Shown in pieces: positions 1-16,936 of a DNA stretch of 64,000 nt (its first letter is position 1; each line of letters begins with the position of its first letter). The stretch is from Salicibibacter cibi (GTDB lineage: Bacteria; Bacillota; Bacilli; Bacillales; Marinococcaceae): NCBI RefSeq assembly GCF_016495865.1, contig NZ_CP054706.1, positions 124,001-188,000 of the forward strand, read 5' to 3'. A program made the position numbers and the translations under genes. Under the pieces are notes generated by a model. The model was given only the letters and a program-made list of their open reading frames with translations, was not told the origin of the DNA and did no database searches.

Positions 1-261
<261 letters not shown>

Positions 262-264
262 AAT

Positions 265-300
265 GGGCACTGCATTGGTATAATTGCTAATGCAGTGTCC
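265..300 (+). other. 12-bp stem-loop after lysS
   Basis: The arms GGGCACTGCATT (265-276) and AATGCAGTGTCC (289-300) pair over 12 bp with one G-U. No T-tract follows (ATATCC comes next), so it may stabilise the lysS 3' end or be a weak terminator. I see no gene between here and the rRNA promoter. Confidence 0.5.

Positions 301-464
301 ATATCCTGGCTTCTTGGTACATGCTCGTATAGGAGAGCAATTTAAGTTTGGTCCCAGGACTGCTGTCAGTGTAAAATTTAACACTTGCTATAAATGTTAT
401 CAGATGGTATATTCTTATTTGTCGTTGCCTCGCGTGACACCACAAAAATTAATTAAAAAAGTTG

Positions 465-493
465 TTGACACGGCTTTTTGATAGTGATAGCAT
465..493 (+). promoter_or_regulatory. Sigma-A promoter of the rRNA operon
   Basis: A perfect -35 TTGACA (465-470), a 17-bp spacer and an extended -10 TGATAGCAT (-10 hexamer 488-493), preceded by an A/T-rich stretch (about 440-460) like an UP element. 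It lies outside the 1.7-kb duplication, so the second 16S copy has no equivalent. The sequence CCCATTGAAAACTGAATG at 533-550 is of the boxA/leader type normal before Bacillus 16S genes. Confidence 0.7.

Positions 494-523
494 TATAAAA
501 GTCGCCGTAAGGAAACGCGACGA

Positions 524-2258
<1,735 letters not shown>

Positions 2259-2368
2259 CTGCTCAAGAGACGTTCTTTGAAAACTGAATAACGCGATAAA
2301 GCTTGAATGGACACACACCGGGTGTCGAAAAGAAACGAGCGTTTTTTGGAAAGGCCCATGCCTCAAGT

Positions 2369-5287
<2,919 letters not shown>

Positions 5288-5357
5288 ACGAATGGGTCAT
5301 GCACATCCGGCATTCATGCATAAGCGTTATTCAGTTTTGGGAGAATGTCTCCCACGG

Positions 5358-5474
<117 letters not shown>

Positions 5475-5483
5475 GAAATTTGT

Positions 5484-5559
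5484 GGAGGGTTAGCTCAGTT
5501 GGGAGAGCATCTGCCTTACAAGCAGGAGGTCGGCGGTTCGAGCCCGTCACCCTCCACCA
5484..5559 (+). tRNA. tRNA-Val (TAC)
   Basis: Cloverleaf with acceptor stem GGAGGGT/ACCCTCC, anticodon loop CTTACAA giving TAC, T-loop GGTTCGAGCC and encoded CCA. First of seven tRNAs co-oriented behind the 5S gene. Confidence 0.96.

Positions 5560-5563
5560 TTTT

Positions 5564-5639
5564 GCCGGTCTAGCTCAATTGGCAGAGCAACTGACTTGTA
5601 ATCAGTAGGTTGGGGGTTCAATTCCTCTGGCCGGCACCA
5564..5639 (+). tRNA. tRNA-Thr (TGT)
   Basis: Acceptor stem GCCGGTC with GGCCGGC region, anticodon arm CTGACTTGTAATCAG giving TGT, encoded CCA. It lies 4 nt behind tRNA-Val in the array. Confidence 0.96.

Positions 5640-5655
5640 TTTTACATAACATAAT

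Positions 5656-5731
5656 GAGCCATTAGCTCAGCTGGCAGAGCATCTGACTTTTAATCAGAGG
5701 GTCGGAGGTTCGAATCCTCCATGGCTCACCA
5656..5731 (+). tRNA. tRNA-Lys (TTT)
   Basis: Acceptor stem GAGCCAT/ATGGCTC, anticodon arm CTGACTTTTAATCAG giving TTT, encoded CCA. Third in the array. Confidence 0.96.

Positions 5732-5736
5732 TTTTA

Positions 5737-5811
5737 GCGGGAGTAGTTCAGCGGTAGAACACCACCTTGCCAAGGTGGGGGTCGCGAGTTCGAATCTCGT
5801 CTTCCGCTCCA
5737..5811 (+). tRNA. tRNA-Gly (GCC)
   Basis: Acceptor stem GCGGGAG, anticodon arm CACCTTGCCAAGGTG giving GCC, encoded CCA. The tRNA-Leu that lies between Lys and Gly in the B. subtilis array of this type is absent here. Confidence 0.95.

Positions 5812-5814
5812 TAG

Positions 5815-5891
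5815 GCGCCCGTAGCTCAATTGGACAGAGCGTCTGACTACGGATCAGAAGGTTAGGGGTTCGACTCCTCTCGGGCGCGCCA
5815..5891 (+). tRNA. tRNA-Arg (ACG)
   Basis: Acceptor stem GCGCCCG/CGGGCGC, anticodon arm CTGACTACGGATCAG giving ACG, where A34 would be edited to inosine by TadA. CCA is encoded. Confidence 0.95.

Positions 5892-5901
5892 TTATTCATA
5901 A

Positions 5902-5978
5902 CGGGAAGTAGCTCAGCTTGGCAGAGCACTTGGTTTGGGACCAAGGGGTCGCAGGTTCAAATCCTGTCTTCCCGACCA
5902..5978 (+). tRNA. tRNA-Pro (TGG)
   Basis: Acceptor stem CGGGAAG/CTTCCCG, anticodon arm CTTGGTTTGGGACCAAG giving TGG, encoded CCA. Confidence 0.95.

Positions 5979-5992
5979 TGATTTTAGGATTA

Positions 5993-6066
5993 GGGGCCTT
6001 AGCTCAGCCGGGAGAGCGCCTGCTTTGCACGCAGGAGGTCAGCGGTTCGATCCCGCTAGGCTCCAC

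Positions 6067-6068
<2 letters not shown>
5993..6068 (+). tRNA. tRNA-Ala (TGC), copy 1
   Basis: Acceptor stem GGGGCCT/AGGCTCC, anticodon arm CTGCTTTGCACGCAG giving TGC, encoded CCA. It looks identical over its whole length to the tRNA-Ala at 7929-8004. Its CCA runs directly into the second 16S leader, with no promoter or terminator between. Confidence 0.96.

Positions 6069-7801
<1,733 letters not shown>

Positions 7802-7835
7802 TTTGCAACTGATATTCCTACATATTTTCACAGAT

Positions 7836-7912
7836 GGGCCTGTAGCTCAGTTGGTGAGAGCGCACGCCTGATAAGCGTGAGGTCGGTGGTTCGAGTCCAC
7901 TCAGGCCCACCA
7836..7912 (+). tRNA. tRNA-Ile (GAT)
   Basis: Acceptor stem GGGCCTG/CAGGCCC, anticodon arm CGCCTGATAAGCG giving GAT, encoded CCA. 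This is the usual first spacer tRNA between 16S and 23S. Confidence 0.96.

Positions 7913-7928
7913 TCTGATTTTAATAAAT

Positions 7929-8004
7929 GGGGCCTTAGCTCAGCCGGGAGAGCGCCTGCTTTGCACGCAGGAGGTCAGCGGTTCGATCCCGCTAGGCTCC
8001 ACCA
7929..8004 (+). tRNA. tRNA-Ala (TGC), copy 2
   Basis: Identical to the copy at 5993-6068. Normally this spacer tRNA precedes 23S; here a terminator follows within 15 nt. Confidence 0.96.

Positions 8005-8016
8005 TAAGCGATAAAC

Positions 8017-8044
8017 ACAGACGGCACTGCGGTCTGTTTTTTTA
8017..8044 (+). terminator. Intrinsic terminator of the rRNA/tRNA transcript
   Basis: Stem ACAGAC (8017-8022) / GTCTGT (8032-8037) followed by a run of Ts. It ends the transcript that started at 465-493. 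Confidence 0.8.

Positions 8045-8215
8045 TGTGATTAAATGGATGTGTAGTTTTTGGAAACTTGGTCTGCTCTCACTTCTCTCCG
8101 CCTCTTTTATCCTTATCGGAAATATAATCCTTTTTTATGGCATGAATGCTTTTATTTCAGGCTATCCTGTTACCGTGGATGGCTTTTTTTAATCGGCAAG
8201 TGGGCAAGTGCCGAC

Positions 8216-8244
8216 TTGAAAATGCAATGAATTTGTATTATATT
8216..8244 (+). promoter_or_regulatory. Sigma-A promoter of the ctsR operon
   Basis: -35 TTGAAA (8216-8221), a 17-bp spacer and -10 TATATT (8239-8244). The CtsR operator begins 3 bp after the -10, where a bound repressor would block initiation. Confidence 0.8.

Positions 8245-8246
8245 AA

Positions 8247-8263
8247 AGTCAAAGATAGTCAAG
8247..8263 (+). promoter_or_regulatory. CtsR operator
   Basis: Two direct heptads, AGTCAAA (8247-8253) and AGTCAAG (8257-8263), separated by GAT. 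This fits the known CtsR consensus RGTCAAA-NAN-RGTCAAA with one change. A third partial heptad GGTCAGG follows at 8263. The site supports autoregulation of the operon, with release on heat shock. Confidence 0.85.

Positions 8264-8277
8264 GTCAGGGGGTGGGT

Positions 8278-8751
8278 ATGATGGGGAATAACATTTCTGA
8301 TGTCATTGAACATTATATAAAATCGATTTTGACCAAAGAAGAACAGAATTTAATAGAAATAAAAAGAAGTGAACTTGCCAAGCACTTTGAATGTGTACCT
8401 TCGCAAATTAACTATGTGATTCGCACCAGATTTACAGTAGAGAAGGGCTATGTTGTTGAAAGTAAACGTGGCGGCGGTGGTTATATTCGGATTACAAAAG
8501 TACGGCATGCAGATCATCAGGAATTGTGTGACCAATTAATTGATCACATTGGGAAGGCCATTGATCAAAGGATGGGAAAAAGCATTGTTCTTCGATTATT
8601 GGAAGAGGGGGCTATTAGCAAGCGAGAAGGGAATATGATGCTTGCGGCGATCGAACGGGAGGTCATCTCTCTTCCGGTTCCTGCTCACCGCGATATGATC
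8701 CGGGCGAATGTTTTGAAAGCAATGCTTTCGAGTTTGAAGTATAAGATTTAA
8278..8751 (+). CDS. ctsR: Transcriptional repressor of class III heat-shock genes, CtsR
   Basis: A 157-residue DNA-binding repressor of clp genes; family members are about 150-155 residues. The N-terminal winged helix-turn-helix spans roughly residues 1-75 and contains the wing glycines of RGGGGYIRI. The C-terminal half is the helical domain contacted by McsB. I start at ATG 8278 (or the adjacent ATG 8281) because an SD-like GGGGGTGGG precedes it and the B. subtilis protein starts with a matching N-terminus. An open frame runs further upstream but crosses the promoter and operator. Repression is lifted by heat and by McsB/McsA. Confidence 0.95.
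   Translation: MMGNNISDVIEHYIKSILTKEEQNLIEIKRSELAKHFECVPSQINYVIRTRFTVEKGYVVESKRGGGGYIRITKVRHADHQELCDQLIDHIGKAIDQRMGKSIVLRLLEEGAISKREGNMMLAAIEREVISLPVPAHRDMIRANVLKAMLSSLKYKI

Positions 8752-8771
8752 CTTAGAGGGGAAGTGGGTTC

Positions 8772-9314
8772 GTGCAGTGCCAGGAATGTAATCAACGCCA
8801 GGCAACCCTGCATTTCACGAAGATTGTTAATGCGGAAAAAACAGAGATGCATTTATGCGAAGTGTGTGCCAAGGAAAAAGGCGATGAATTCCCGGGTTCA
8901 AATAGTTACTCCATTCATGACCTCCTGTCTGGTTTATTGAATGTAGACCCAAACACGAGTAATGGCGCAGGCTATTCCCAGAAGGTGCAAAAAGAATTTG
9001 CCTTGCAATGTCCAAAGTGCGGGATGAATTACAAAGATTTTATAAACAATAGCCGCTTTGGTTGTTCTTATTGCTATCAAGCGTTTAGTGGCAAGCTTGA
9101 CCCAATTCTTAAACGTGTGCATGGGGGAAATCATACACACACCGGAAAAATTCCGAAACGACAAGGCGGCAGGCTAAAGTTGCAAAGAGAAATATACTCA
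9201 TTAAAAACGAAAATGCAAGAGCATATCGATCGTGAGGAATTTGAGCACGCCGCTGAGGTTCGCGATAAAATTCGGGAGTTGCAAGAGACTAAGGAGAAGG
9301 AGGAGGGGCAGTAA
8772..9314 (+). CDS. mcsA: McsA, zinc-binding activator of the protein arginine kinase McsB
   Basis: A 180-residue adaptor, GTG start with an AGGGGAAG site before it. Two zinc-ribbon modules are visible: C3/C6 with C29/C32, and C80/C83 with C98/C101. A C-terminal UVR-like coiled coil lies around residues 140-176 (EHIDREEFEHAAEVRDKIRE). In Bacillus, McsA binds and activates McsB and guards against metal and heat stress. It overlaps mcsB by one base (TAATG), which implies translational coupling. Confidence 0.95.
   Translation: MQCQECNQRQATLHFTKIVNAEKTEMHLCEVCAKEKGDEFPGSNSYSIHDLLSGLLNVDPNTSNGAGYSQKVQKEFALQCPKCGMNYKDFINNSRFGCSYCYQAFSGKLDPILKRVHGGNHTHTGKIPKRQGGRLKLQREIYSLKTKMQEHIDREEFEHAAEVRDKIRELQETKEKEEGQ

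Positions 9315-10402
9315 TGTCTTTGGAGCAATTTATCTCTCATGCAATCAGCCCGTGGATAAAAGATCCCGGTCCTGATGATGACATTGTTATGAGCACTCGC
9401 ATTCGGCTAGCCAGAAACCTTGAAGATTTCCCCTTCCCTTCTTCTACTTCCCAAGATGCGGCGAGGGCACTCTATAAACATGTTTATGAGCGATTGTCCC
9501 AAACAAGCGAGGAAATGGTTGGGAAATTGATATGGTTGCCGATGGATGGACTTTCAAAAATTGAAAAAACCGTTCTTGTCGAAAAGCATTTAACGAGTCC
9601 GCAGCTTGCACAAGAATCTAAGCAAGGTGCTGTTGTATTGAATAACGATGAAACGATTAGTATGATGGTAAATGAGGAAGACCATTTAAGAATCCAATGT
9701 TTATCTCCCGGCTTTCAATTATCCGAAGGCTATAAATCTGCAGATAAGCTTGATGATTGGATTGAATCCCATGTAACCTATGCGTTTGATGAAAAAAAAG
9801 GATATTTAACGAGCTGTCCCACAAATGTGGGCACAGGTATGCGAGCTTCGGTTATGATGCATTTGCCAGCGCTTGTCACCACGCAACAATTAAATCGAAT
9901 TTTGCCTGCCGTCAGTCAGTTGGGACTTGTTGTTAGAGGAATTTACGGGGAAGGCAGCGAAGCTAGAGGGAACCTGTTCCAAATCTCTAACCAGATGACG
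10001 TTAGGCAAATCAGAAGAGGATATTATTGAGGAATTACGCGGCGTTGTGCTCCAACTGATCGAAAGGGAGCGAAACACCCGACAGGAGTTGCTTAAACACA
10101 GTCAATTACAGCTTACTGACCAGGTTCATCGCTCCTATGGTATTTTGGCAAACAGTCGCATCATAGAATCGAAGGAAGCTGGCAATCACCTGTCCACGCT
10201 TCGGTTAGGGATCGATTTGGATTTAATCCGTGGCATAGAGGGTAATATCCTTAATGAGTTGATGGTTTTAATTCAGCCTGCGTTCCTACAACAGTTTGCA
10301 GAACGGGAATTAACAGCCGATGGCCGCGATGAACGACGGGCAACGTTAATTCGCGAAAGATTAAAGCTTGAAAATATACAAGACGGAGGTGGCGAAACAT
10401 GA
9314..10402 (+). CDS. mcsB: Protein arginine kinase McsB
   Basis: A 362-residue phosphagen-kinase-fold enzyme that phosphorylates arginines on misfolded proteins, tagging them for ClpCP; it also inactivates CtsR. Visible family blocks: [10 protein letters not shown] near residue 28, [14 protein letters not shown] near 170 with the reactive cysteine, and the nucleotide-binding [20 protein letters not shown]. 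Length equals that of the family. The stop overlaps the clpC start (ATGA). Fully intact. Confidence 0.96.

Positions 10403-12855
10403 TGTTTGGCCGTTTTACAGAGAGAGCACAAAAGGTACTCGCGCTCGCCCAGGAAGAAGCTGTGCGGCTTGGCCATACAAATATTGGGACCGAGCATATC
10501 CTGTTGGGTTTGCTTCGTGAAGGTGACGGCATTGCCGCTAAAGCCTTGCAGGCCTTAAATTTGGGACCCGACCAAGTTCAACAAGAAGTTGAGAACCTTA
10601 TAGGACAAGAAGCAAACGGAACAATGAAAAAGCAAACGCCCCATTACACGCCCCGTGCGAAAAAAGTAATCGAACTATCCATGGACGAAGCGCGAAAATT
10701 AGGCCACTCTTACGTAGGCACCGAGCATATTCTCCTCGGCCTGATTCGGGAGGGCGAAGGCGTGGCAGCACGTGTATTGAACAACTTGGGTGTAAGCTTG
10801 AACAAAGCCCGTCAACAAGTGCTGCAATTACTTGGCAGCAATGAATCTTCCGGCAACAATGGCCAGCAGGGAGGAAGTGCGGCAGGAGGAACTGTGAACA
10901 CGCCTACCCTTGATGGTCTGGCTCGAGACCTTACGGCAGTCGCAAAAGAAGAGAGCCTGGATCCGGTCATTGGCAGGGAGAAAGAAATTCAACGTGTGAT
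11001 TCAAATCCTTTCGAGACGGACAAAAAATAATCCGGTGCTAATCGGAGAGCCCGGTGTAGGTAAAACGTCCGTAGCCGAAGGGTTGGCACAATCGATTATT
11101 TCTAATGAAGTTCCGGAAACCTTACGTGGCAAACGGGTAATGACCTTGGATATGGGAACCGTCGTTGCCGGCACGAAATATCGCGGGGAATTTGAAGATC
11201 GATTGAAAAAGGTGATGGAGGAAATTCGCCAAGCAGGGAACGTTATATTATTCATCGATGAGTTGCATACATTAATCGGTGCAGGTGGTGCAGAAGGGGC
11301 AATTGATGCTTCCAATATTTTGAAACCGTCATTGGCACGCGGAGACTTGCAATGCATTGGCGCAACAACCCTTGATGAATACCGCCGTTATATCGAGAAA
11401 GATGCGGCTCTTGAACGTCGTTTCCAACCTATCCATGTTGATGAACCTACATTGGAGGAATCCACGCAAATCTTGAGCGGCTTGCGTGATCGCTATGAAG
11501 CGCACCATCGGGTAACGATTACGGATGAAGCGATCGAAGAAGCAGTAAGAATGTCCGATCGCTATATTTCTGACCGATTCCTCCCTGATAAAGCGATTGA
11601 TTTGATCGATGAGGCAGCTTCCAAAGTTAGGCTTCGTTCTTATACCGCTCCGTCAGACTTGAAAGAAAGGGAACAAAAGCTTGAAGAGACACGCAAGGAA
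11701 AAAGATGCGGCGGTTCAGAGCCAAGAATTTGAAAAAGCAGCCTCCCTTCGTGATAGTGAACAACGCCTTCGCGAAGAACTGACCGAACTCAAGAACGAAT
11801 GGAAAGAAAAGCAAGGCCAAGAAAATACAGAGGTGGCCATGAATGACATTGCCGAAGTCGTTGCCAGCTGGACGGGAATTCCTGTTACGAAATTGGCTGA
11901 AGAAGAAACCGAACGTCTTTTGCGAATGGAAGATATCCTGCACGACCGGGTTGTCGGGCAAGATGAAGCCGTTGATGCGGTTTCAAAAGCGGTACGCCGT
12001 GCCCGTGCTGGCCTGAAAGATCCGAAACGCCCCATTGGGTCCTTTATTTTCTTGGGACCTACCGGTGTTGGGAAAACCGAATTGGCCCGTGCCGTTGCGG
12101 AAACGCTCTTTGGGGATGAAGACGCGGTTCTCAGGATCGACATGTCCGAGTATATGGAAAAATATACGACGAGCAGGCTAGTAGGTTCGCCGCCGGGGTA
12201 TGTCGGTTATGATGAGGGCGGTCAACTTACGGAAAAAGTCCGCCAACGTCCCTATTCCGTCATTTTATTGGATGAAATTGAAAAAGCGCATCCGGACGTC
12301 TTTAATATCTTGCTTCAAGTATTGGAAGACGGTCACCTTACGGATTCCAAGGGTCGAAAAGTAGACTTTAGAAACACAGCTATCATTATGACCTCCAACG
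12401 TAGGAGCCGCGTCACTGAATAACAAATACGTTGGGTTTACGACCAATACGACAGATCAAAAGCACATGGATATGAAAACGAAAGTCATCGACGAATTAAA
12501 GAAAACGTTCCGACCTGAATTTCTAAACCGAATTGATGAAACGATTGTGTTTCATAGCCTTGAAAAGAAACACATTAGGGAAATCGTTGGTTTAATGGCC
12601 AATGAACTGAAAAAACGGCTAAATGAACAAGAAGTCAACTTTGAACTTACCGATGCAGCGATGGAAAAAATCGCCGATGAAGGTTTTGATCCCGATTACG
12701 GGGCGCGTCCGCTTCGCCGTGCTTTGCAGAAGCAAGTGGAAGACCGCTTATCCGAAGAGTTGTTAAAAGGCAACATCGAAAAAGGACAAACAGCGGTTAT
12801 TGCTTACAGAGACGGTGAGTTTGAAGTTCAGCTAAAGTCTAAAGTAACAACGTAA
10399..12855 (+). CDS. clpC: ATP-dependent Clp protease ATP-binding subunit ClpC
   Basis: An 818-residue Hsp100 unfoldase that feeds substrates to ClpP. Domains in order: two N-terminal Clp repeats (about 1-150) that bind adaptors and phosphoarginine, AAA-1 with Walker A GEPGVGKT (about 214), a short coiled-coil M domain (about 410-465), AAA-2 with Walker A GPTGVGKT (about 552), and the ClpP-docking VGF tripeptide in KYVGFTT. 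Last gene of the CtsR operon; a terminator follows 6 bases after the stop. Confidence 0.97.

Positions 12856-12860
12856 GTATG

Positions 12861-12890
12861 AAGCCGGGTTTTTCCCCGGTTTTTCTTTTC
12861..12890 (+). terminator. Intrinsic terminator after clpC
   Basis: Stem CCGGG/CCCGG followed by TTTTTCTTTTC. Ends the ctsR operon. Confidence 0.8.

Positions 12891-12945
12891 ATGGAACGGT
12901 TTTAGCCAGGCAATGGTTCCATATGACTTAAGAAGGGGGAGAATG

Positions 12946-14331
12946 ATGGCGAAAACAAAAACCAAGTTTGTTTGCCAGGAATGTACGTATGAATCCCGGA
13001 AGTGGATGGGCCGTTGCCCTTCATGCCAGAATTGGAACACGCTAGTAGAGGAGATGGAATTGGATGAGCCAAAACGTACCAGTGGTACGGTGCGTTCCGT
13101 CGGCAGTAATCGCCCGCAAAAAATCAGTCAGATAAACAGCCAAGACGAACCGCGAATGACAACGAAATTATCAGAATTAAATCGTGTTTTAGGCGGGGGA
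13201 ATTGTTCCCGGCTCCCTGGTTCTTGTCGGAGGCGACCCCGGCATTGGCAAGTCAACGCTGCTTTTGCAACTTTCCGCACTGTTGGCAGAAGACGGAAGGA
13301 AAGTGTTATATATATCCGGAGAGGAATCGGTAAAACAAACAAAAATGCGTGCGGATCGTTTGAAGGCAGGAGCGGATGCCTTGTACGTGCTTACCGAAAC
13401 CGATACTTCATTGATTGATCGAGCAGTGGATATGGTTGAACCGGACGTGTTGATCATAGATTCCGTTCAAACGATGCAAACGCCGGACATTGCCTCTGCC
13501 CCCGGAAGCGTTGCACAAGTGCGCGAGTCGACATCTGCTTTTATGAGCATGGCAAAATCCCGGGGCATTTCGGTGTTTGTTGTTGGACATGTGACGAAAC
13601 AAGGGTCGATTGCAGGACCGAAAATGCTGGAACATATGGTGGATGCGGTTCTATATTTTGAAGGGGAGCGGCACCATACGTTTCGAATTTTGCGGGCAGT
13701 GAAAAATCGCTTTGGTTCTACAAATGAAATTGGCATATTTGAAATGAATGAAGAAGGTTTGCGGGAAGTGTTAAATCCGTCGGAAATTTTCTTGGAAGAG
13801 CGTTCGGAAGGGGTGGCGGGTGCAACTGTTGTGGCCTCCCTTGAAGGAACCCGCCCCGTTTTGGTGGAGCTGCAAGCCCTCGTTGCCCCGACTAGCTATG
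13901 CCAATCCCCGGCGTACGGCAACCGGTGTTGACCATAACCGTGTTTCCTTGCTGATGGCGGTATTGGAAAGGCGCGTGGGAATGTTGCTTCAAAATCAAGA
14001 TGCTTATATTAATGTTGCAGGCGGCGTAAAATTGGATGAACCGGCCGTAGATTTGGCATTGGCGACGAGTATCGCTTCGAGTTTTCGCAATCAAGTGACA
14101 CGTCCGACTGATGTTGCGATCGGTGAAGTAGGCTTAACAGGGGAAATCCGCAGGGTCTCCCGTATTCAGGAAAGGGTAAAAGAAAGCGCGAAACTAGGGT
14201 TTGACCGATGCATCATTCCGGAAAAAAATATGGGTGGTTGGAAAGCTCCCGATCAGATGACATGTATAGGCGTTGGTTCCTTGGAAGAGGCATTGGATGT
14301 GATGCTTGAACAACGGGCGAAAACTTGGTAA
12946..14331 (+). CDS. radA: DNA repair protein RadA
   Basis: A 461-residue RecA-like ATPase that helps branch migration of recombination intermediates. N-terminal C4 zinc finger (CQEC...CPSC), Walker [10 protein letters not shown] near residue 95, the RadA motif [11 protein letters not shown], and a C-terminal Lon-like domain of inactive peptidase type. 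Start chosen at the second of two adjacent ATGs, giving MAKTKTKF as in homologues, 7 bases after GGGGGAG. It lies 7-19 bp upstream of disA, the usual neighbour. Confidence 0.96.

Positions 14332-14349
14332 TAGGAAGTGAAACAAACG

Positions 14350-15423
14350 ATGAGTGACCGCGATCGTAATCATTTTATCAATCATGTATTTCCGTTTCTT
14401 GCACCCGGAACCCCCTTCAGGGAAGGGGTGGATAATGTATTGCGTGCGAGGACCGGAGGGCTGATTATTGTCGGATTTAGCGAGAATGTTGAAAAAATTG
14501 TGGATGGCGGCTTTGAGATTGAAGCAGCGTATTCCCCTGCCCAGCTCTATGAATTGGCAAAAATGGATGGGGCCATTATCCTCAGTAAAAATGTTGATAC
14601 CATTCTTTATGCAAATGTTCAACTTGTGCCGGATAGCAAAATTCATTCAAATGAAACCGGGATGCGCCACCGTACGGCAGAACGTGTGGCCAAATCTACC
14701 GGGGAGCTTGTGATTGCCATTTCTGAACGTCGTCACGTCATTACCTTGTATCAAGGAGATCATCGATATGCGCTCAAGGATATGGGCGTCATTTTAACAA
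14801 AAGCGAATCAAGCCATTCAAACATTGGAAAAATATAAGACTGTATTGGATCAGAGCATTACGAATCTCGGTGCCCTTGAATTTGAAAGGCTCGTCACTTA
14901 TCAGGATGTTTCGCAAGTTCTCCATCGTGTGGAGATGGTCTTGCGAGTGAAGCGAGAACTGATTACTTATGTGCATGAATTGGGGAATGAAGGTCGGCTC
15001 ATCACGATGCAACTCAATGAAATTTTGACGAACGTGGAACGGGAAGCGTTTTTGCTTTTGAAAGACTATGTGAATCATAAAGAAACAGATGCCTCCGAAG
15101 CATTTCGCGAATTACAAATCTTATCGGAGAAAAAACCGTTAAATGATGAGTTGATTCTACAGCTACTCGGGTATATAGGACCTCTCGAAAATCAGGAAAG
15201 AATATTATCTCCGCGGGGATACCGGTTGTTGCATCGAATTCCGAGGCTTCCCTCCATGATTATAGATAATATTGTCGAACATTTCAGCACTTTGGATGCG
15301 ATTAGCAATGCGAATTTAATCGATTATGGAAAAGTGGAAGGAATTGGGGAAACAAGAGCGAAATTAGTAAAGGAGGGGTTGGAACGCGTGCAAGAGCAAA
15401 TGTTTATCGATCGTTATATTTAA
14350..15423 (+). CDS. disA: DNA integrity scanning protein, diadenylate cyclase DisA
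   Basis: A 357-residue enzyme that makes c-di-AMP from two ATP and slows when it meets branched DNA. The N-terminal DAC domain carries the DGA and RHRTAER motifs (KMDGAIILS, GMRHRTAERVA). A central helical spine follows, then a C-terminal helix-hairpin-helix DNA-binding domain (VEGIGETRAKLVKEGL). A GTG at 14338 in the same frame would add four residues but has almost no spacing from AGGAA, so ATG 14350 is preferred. Partner of radA in branched-DNA handling. Confidence 0.95.
   Translation: MSDRDRNHFINHVFPFLAPGTPFREGVDNVLRARTGGLIIVGFSENVEKIVDGGFEIEAAYSPAQLYELAKMDGAIILSKNVDTILYANVQLVPDSKIHSNETGMRHRTAERVAKSTGELVIAISERRHVITLYQGDHRYALKDMGVILTKANQAIQTLEKYKTVLDQSITNLGALEFERLVTYQDVSQVLHRVEMVLRVKRELITYVHELGNEGRLITMQLNEILTNVEREAFLLLKDYVNHKETDASEAFRELQILSEKKPLNDELILQLLGYIGPLENQERILSPRGYRLLHRIPRLPSMIIDNIVEHFSTLDAISNANLIDYGKVEGIGETRAKLVKEGLERVQEQMFIDRYI

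Positions 15424-15574
15424 TCTTTTTGTGATGAAAATGTAAAGCGTAAACTGATAGTATGGGGATACATTCCCCGGAAGGGGGTGATGCTTCTTCG
15501 AAGAAAGCAAATTTGAGATTCAAAGGTTAGACGGAAAGCTTTTTGGCAATAATGAAAAGAGGGAGGTGAATGAT

Positions 15575-16693
15575 ATTTTAAAACGAATGGTGCAAGTGTT
15601 TTTTGTCGTTATTGGTGGAGCCCTTGGTTTTATATTTATGTCCGAAATTATCTCATCATTGAACATGCAACTACCTGCCTGGTTGATGAATGAGTATGTA
15701 GGTGGAAGCGTTGGTGCACTGTTATTCTTTATTTTATCCATGTGGGTGGCTGATCCGATTGTTCGCGTGTTAAGTGTTGTCGAGGAAGCGATTATAAAAG
15801 CACCGATTACAAATGTGTTATTTGGCACCATAGGATTGATGTTTGGATTGATCGTTGCCTTTTTGATTGGGCTTCCGTTGGGAGAAATTCAAATTCCGGT
15901 GATCAGCCAAGTCGTACCGATCTTTATGACGATTATTTTAGGGTACTATGGTTTCCGCATTGGTTCCCAAAAGCGAGATGAAATTGTTGCCCTTGCCGGC
16001 GGGTTAGGCAGGAGCGGTAATAAAGAGCGTAAAAAAGGGGATGGCCGTGCGGGCCTTAATGAAAATGAGAGCGAACGGCCGTCGGTTCCCATAAAAATTT
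16101 TTGATACTAGTGTGATCATTGATGGACGCATTTCTGATGTTTGTCGGACACGTTTTCTGGAAGGGACGATTGTTATTCCCAAATTTGTGCTTGATGAACT
16201 GCAACATATTGCGGATTCCTCCGATGCTTTGAAACGGAATCGGGGCAGAAGGGGCCTTGATATTCTTAATCAAATTCAGAAGGAAAGTTCTGTTGAAGTG
16301 AAAATTGAGGATATCGATTTCGAAGATGTAGATGCTGTTGATAGCAAGCTCGTTAAATTGGCGCAAAAAACCAATGGCGTTGTGGTAACGAATGATTTTA
16401 ATTTGAATAAAGTGTGTGATTTGCAGGGTGTCGGTGTACTAAATATTAACGACCTTGCCAACGCGGTCAAACCGGTTGTTTTACCCGGGGAAGAAATGTC
16501 CGTGCAAGTGATTAAGGATGGAAAAGAAGAAGGCCAGGGCGTCGGCTATCTTGACGATGGCACGATGATTGTCATCGAAGACGGGCGTTCCTATATCGGC
16601 CGTCAATTGGATGTCATTGTGACGAGTGTGTTGCAAACGAGCGCCGGTAGGATGATTTTTGCAAAACCAAAATTACTTGAAAAAGCACTTTAG
15575..16693 (+). CDS. PIN/TRAM-domain membrane protein (YacL type)
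   Basis: About 372 residues, close to the 366 of B. subtilis YacL. Four hydrophobic segments in two hairpins (about residues 5-25, 40-60, 80-105, 110-130), then a PIN nuclease-like domain ([11 protein letters not shown], with acidic residues D and later TNDFNLN) and a TRAM domain ([20 protein letters not shown]). Its substrate is not known. The homologous N-terminus MLKRxVQ begins at an ATT codon, 8 bases after AGGGAGG. A GTG at 15566 is part of that SD sequence and ATG 15587 would remove conserved residues. I therefore propose ATT as start. Confidence 0.85.

Positions 16694-16705
16694 TTCTCAT
16701 TGTTT

Positions 16706-16747
16706 AATGCCCTGATCGTGATAAGGTTGGTGATCAGGGCATTTTCT
16706..16747 (+). 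terminator. Intrinsic terminator after the PIN/TRAM gene
   Basis: Arms AATGCCCTGATC (16706-16717) and GATCAGGGCATT (16732-16743) form a 12-bp stem, followed by TTCTT. Confidence 0.85.

Positions 16748-16808
16748 TATGGTCATGCCTGCTCCTCTGTGGCGGTTGCTTTTCAGCCCCTTTCAGTTGT
16801 ATCATAAA

Positions 16809-16922
16809 GTGAAACTTCTATCGGAGGGGCTTTTCCTCTGAGGGAGGAAGTCGGCTAAATCCGTCACGTCCTGTGGCAACGCCGACACTAGCACATCCTG
16901 TGCGTCGGAACAATCGGGGTGT
16809..16922 (+). repeat. Interspersed repeat family B, copy 1
   Basis: Shares with 19801-19894 the blocks GTGAAACTTC, GAAGTCGGCTRAATC, TCCTGTGGC-ACGCC and CGGAAC-AATCGGGGTG. It contains two mini-hairpins, of the kind CAC-loop-GTG and GCAC-ATCCT-GTGC. Non-coding. It adjoins repeat A1, and together they fill the gap before ispD. 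Confidence 0.7.

Positions 16923-16936
16923 TAGTCGCCCGTTTT

Noticed and set aside
284..481. 65-codon frame between lysS and the rRNA operon
   Set aside because: It covers the rRNA promoter, has no SD and resembles nothing I know.
16809..16922. CsrA-binding hairpins in repeat family B (minus strand loops AGGAY)
   Set aside because: The loop is one base shorter than the usual ANGGA hexaloop, and there is no evidence that the minus strand is transcribed there.
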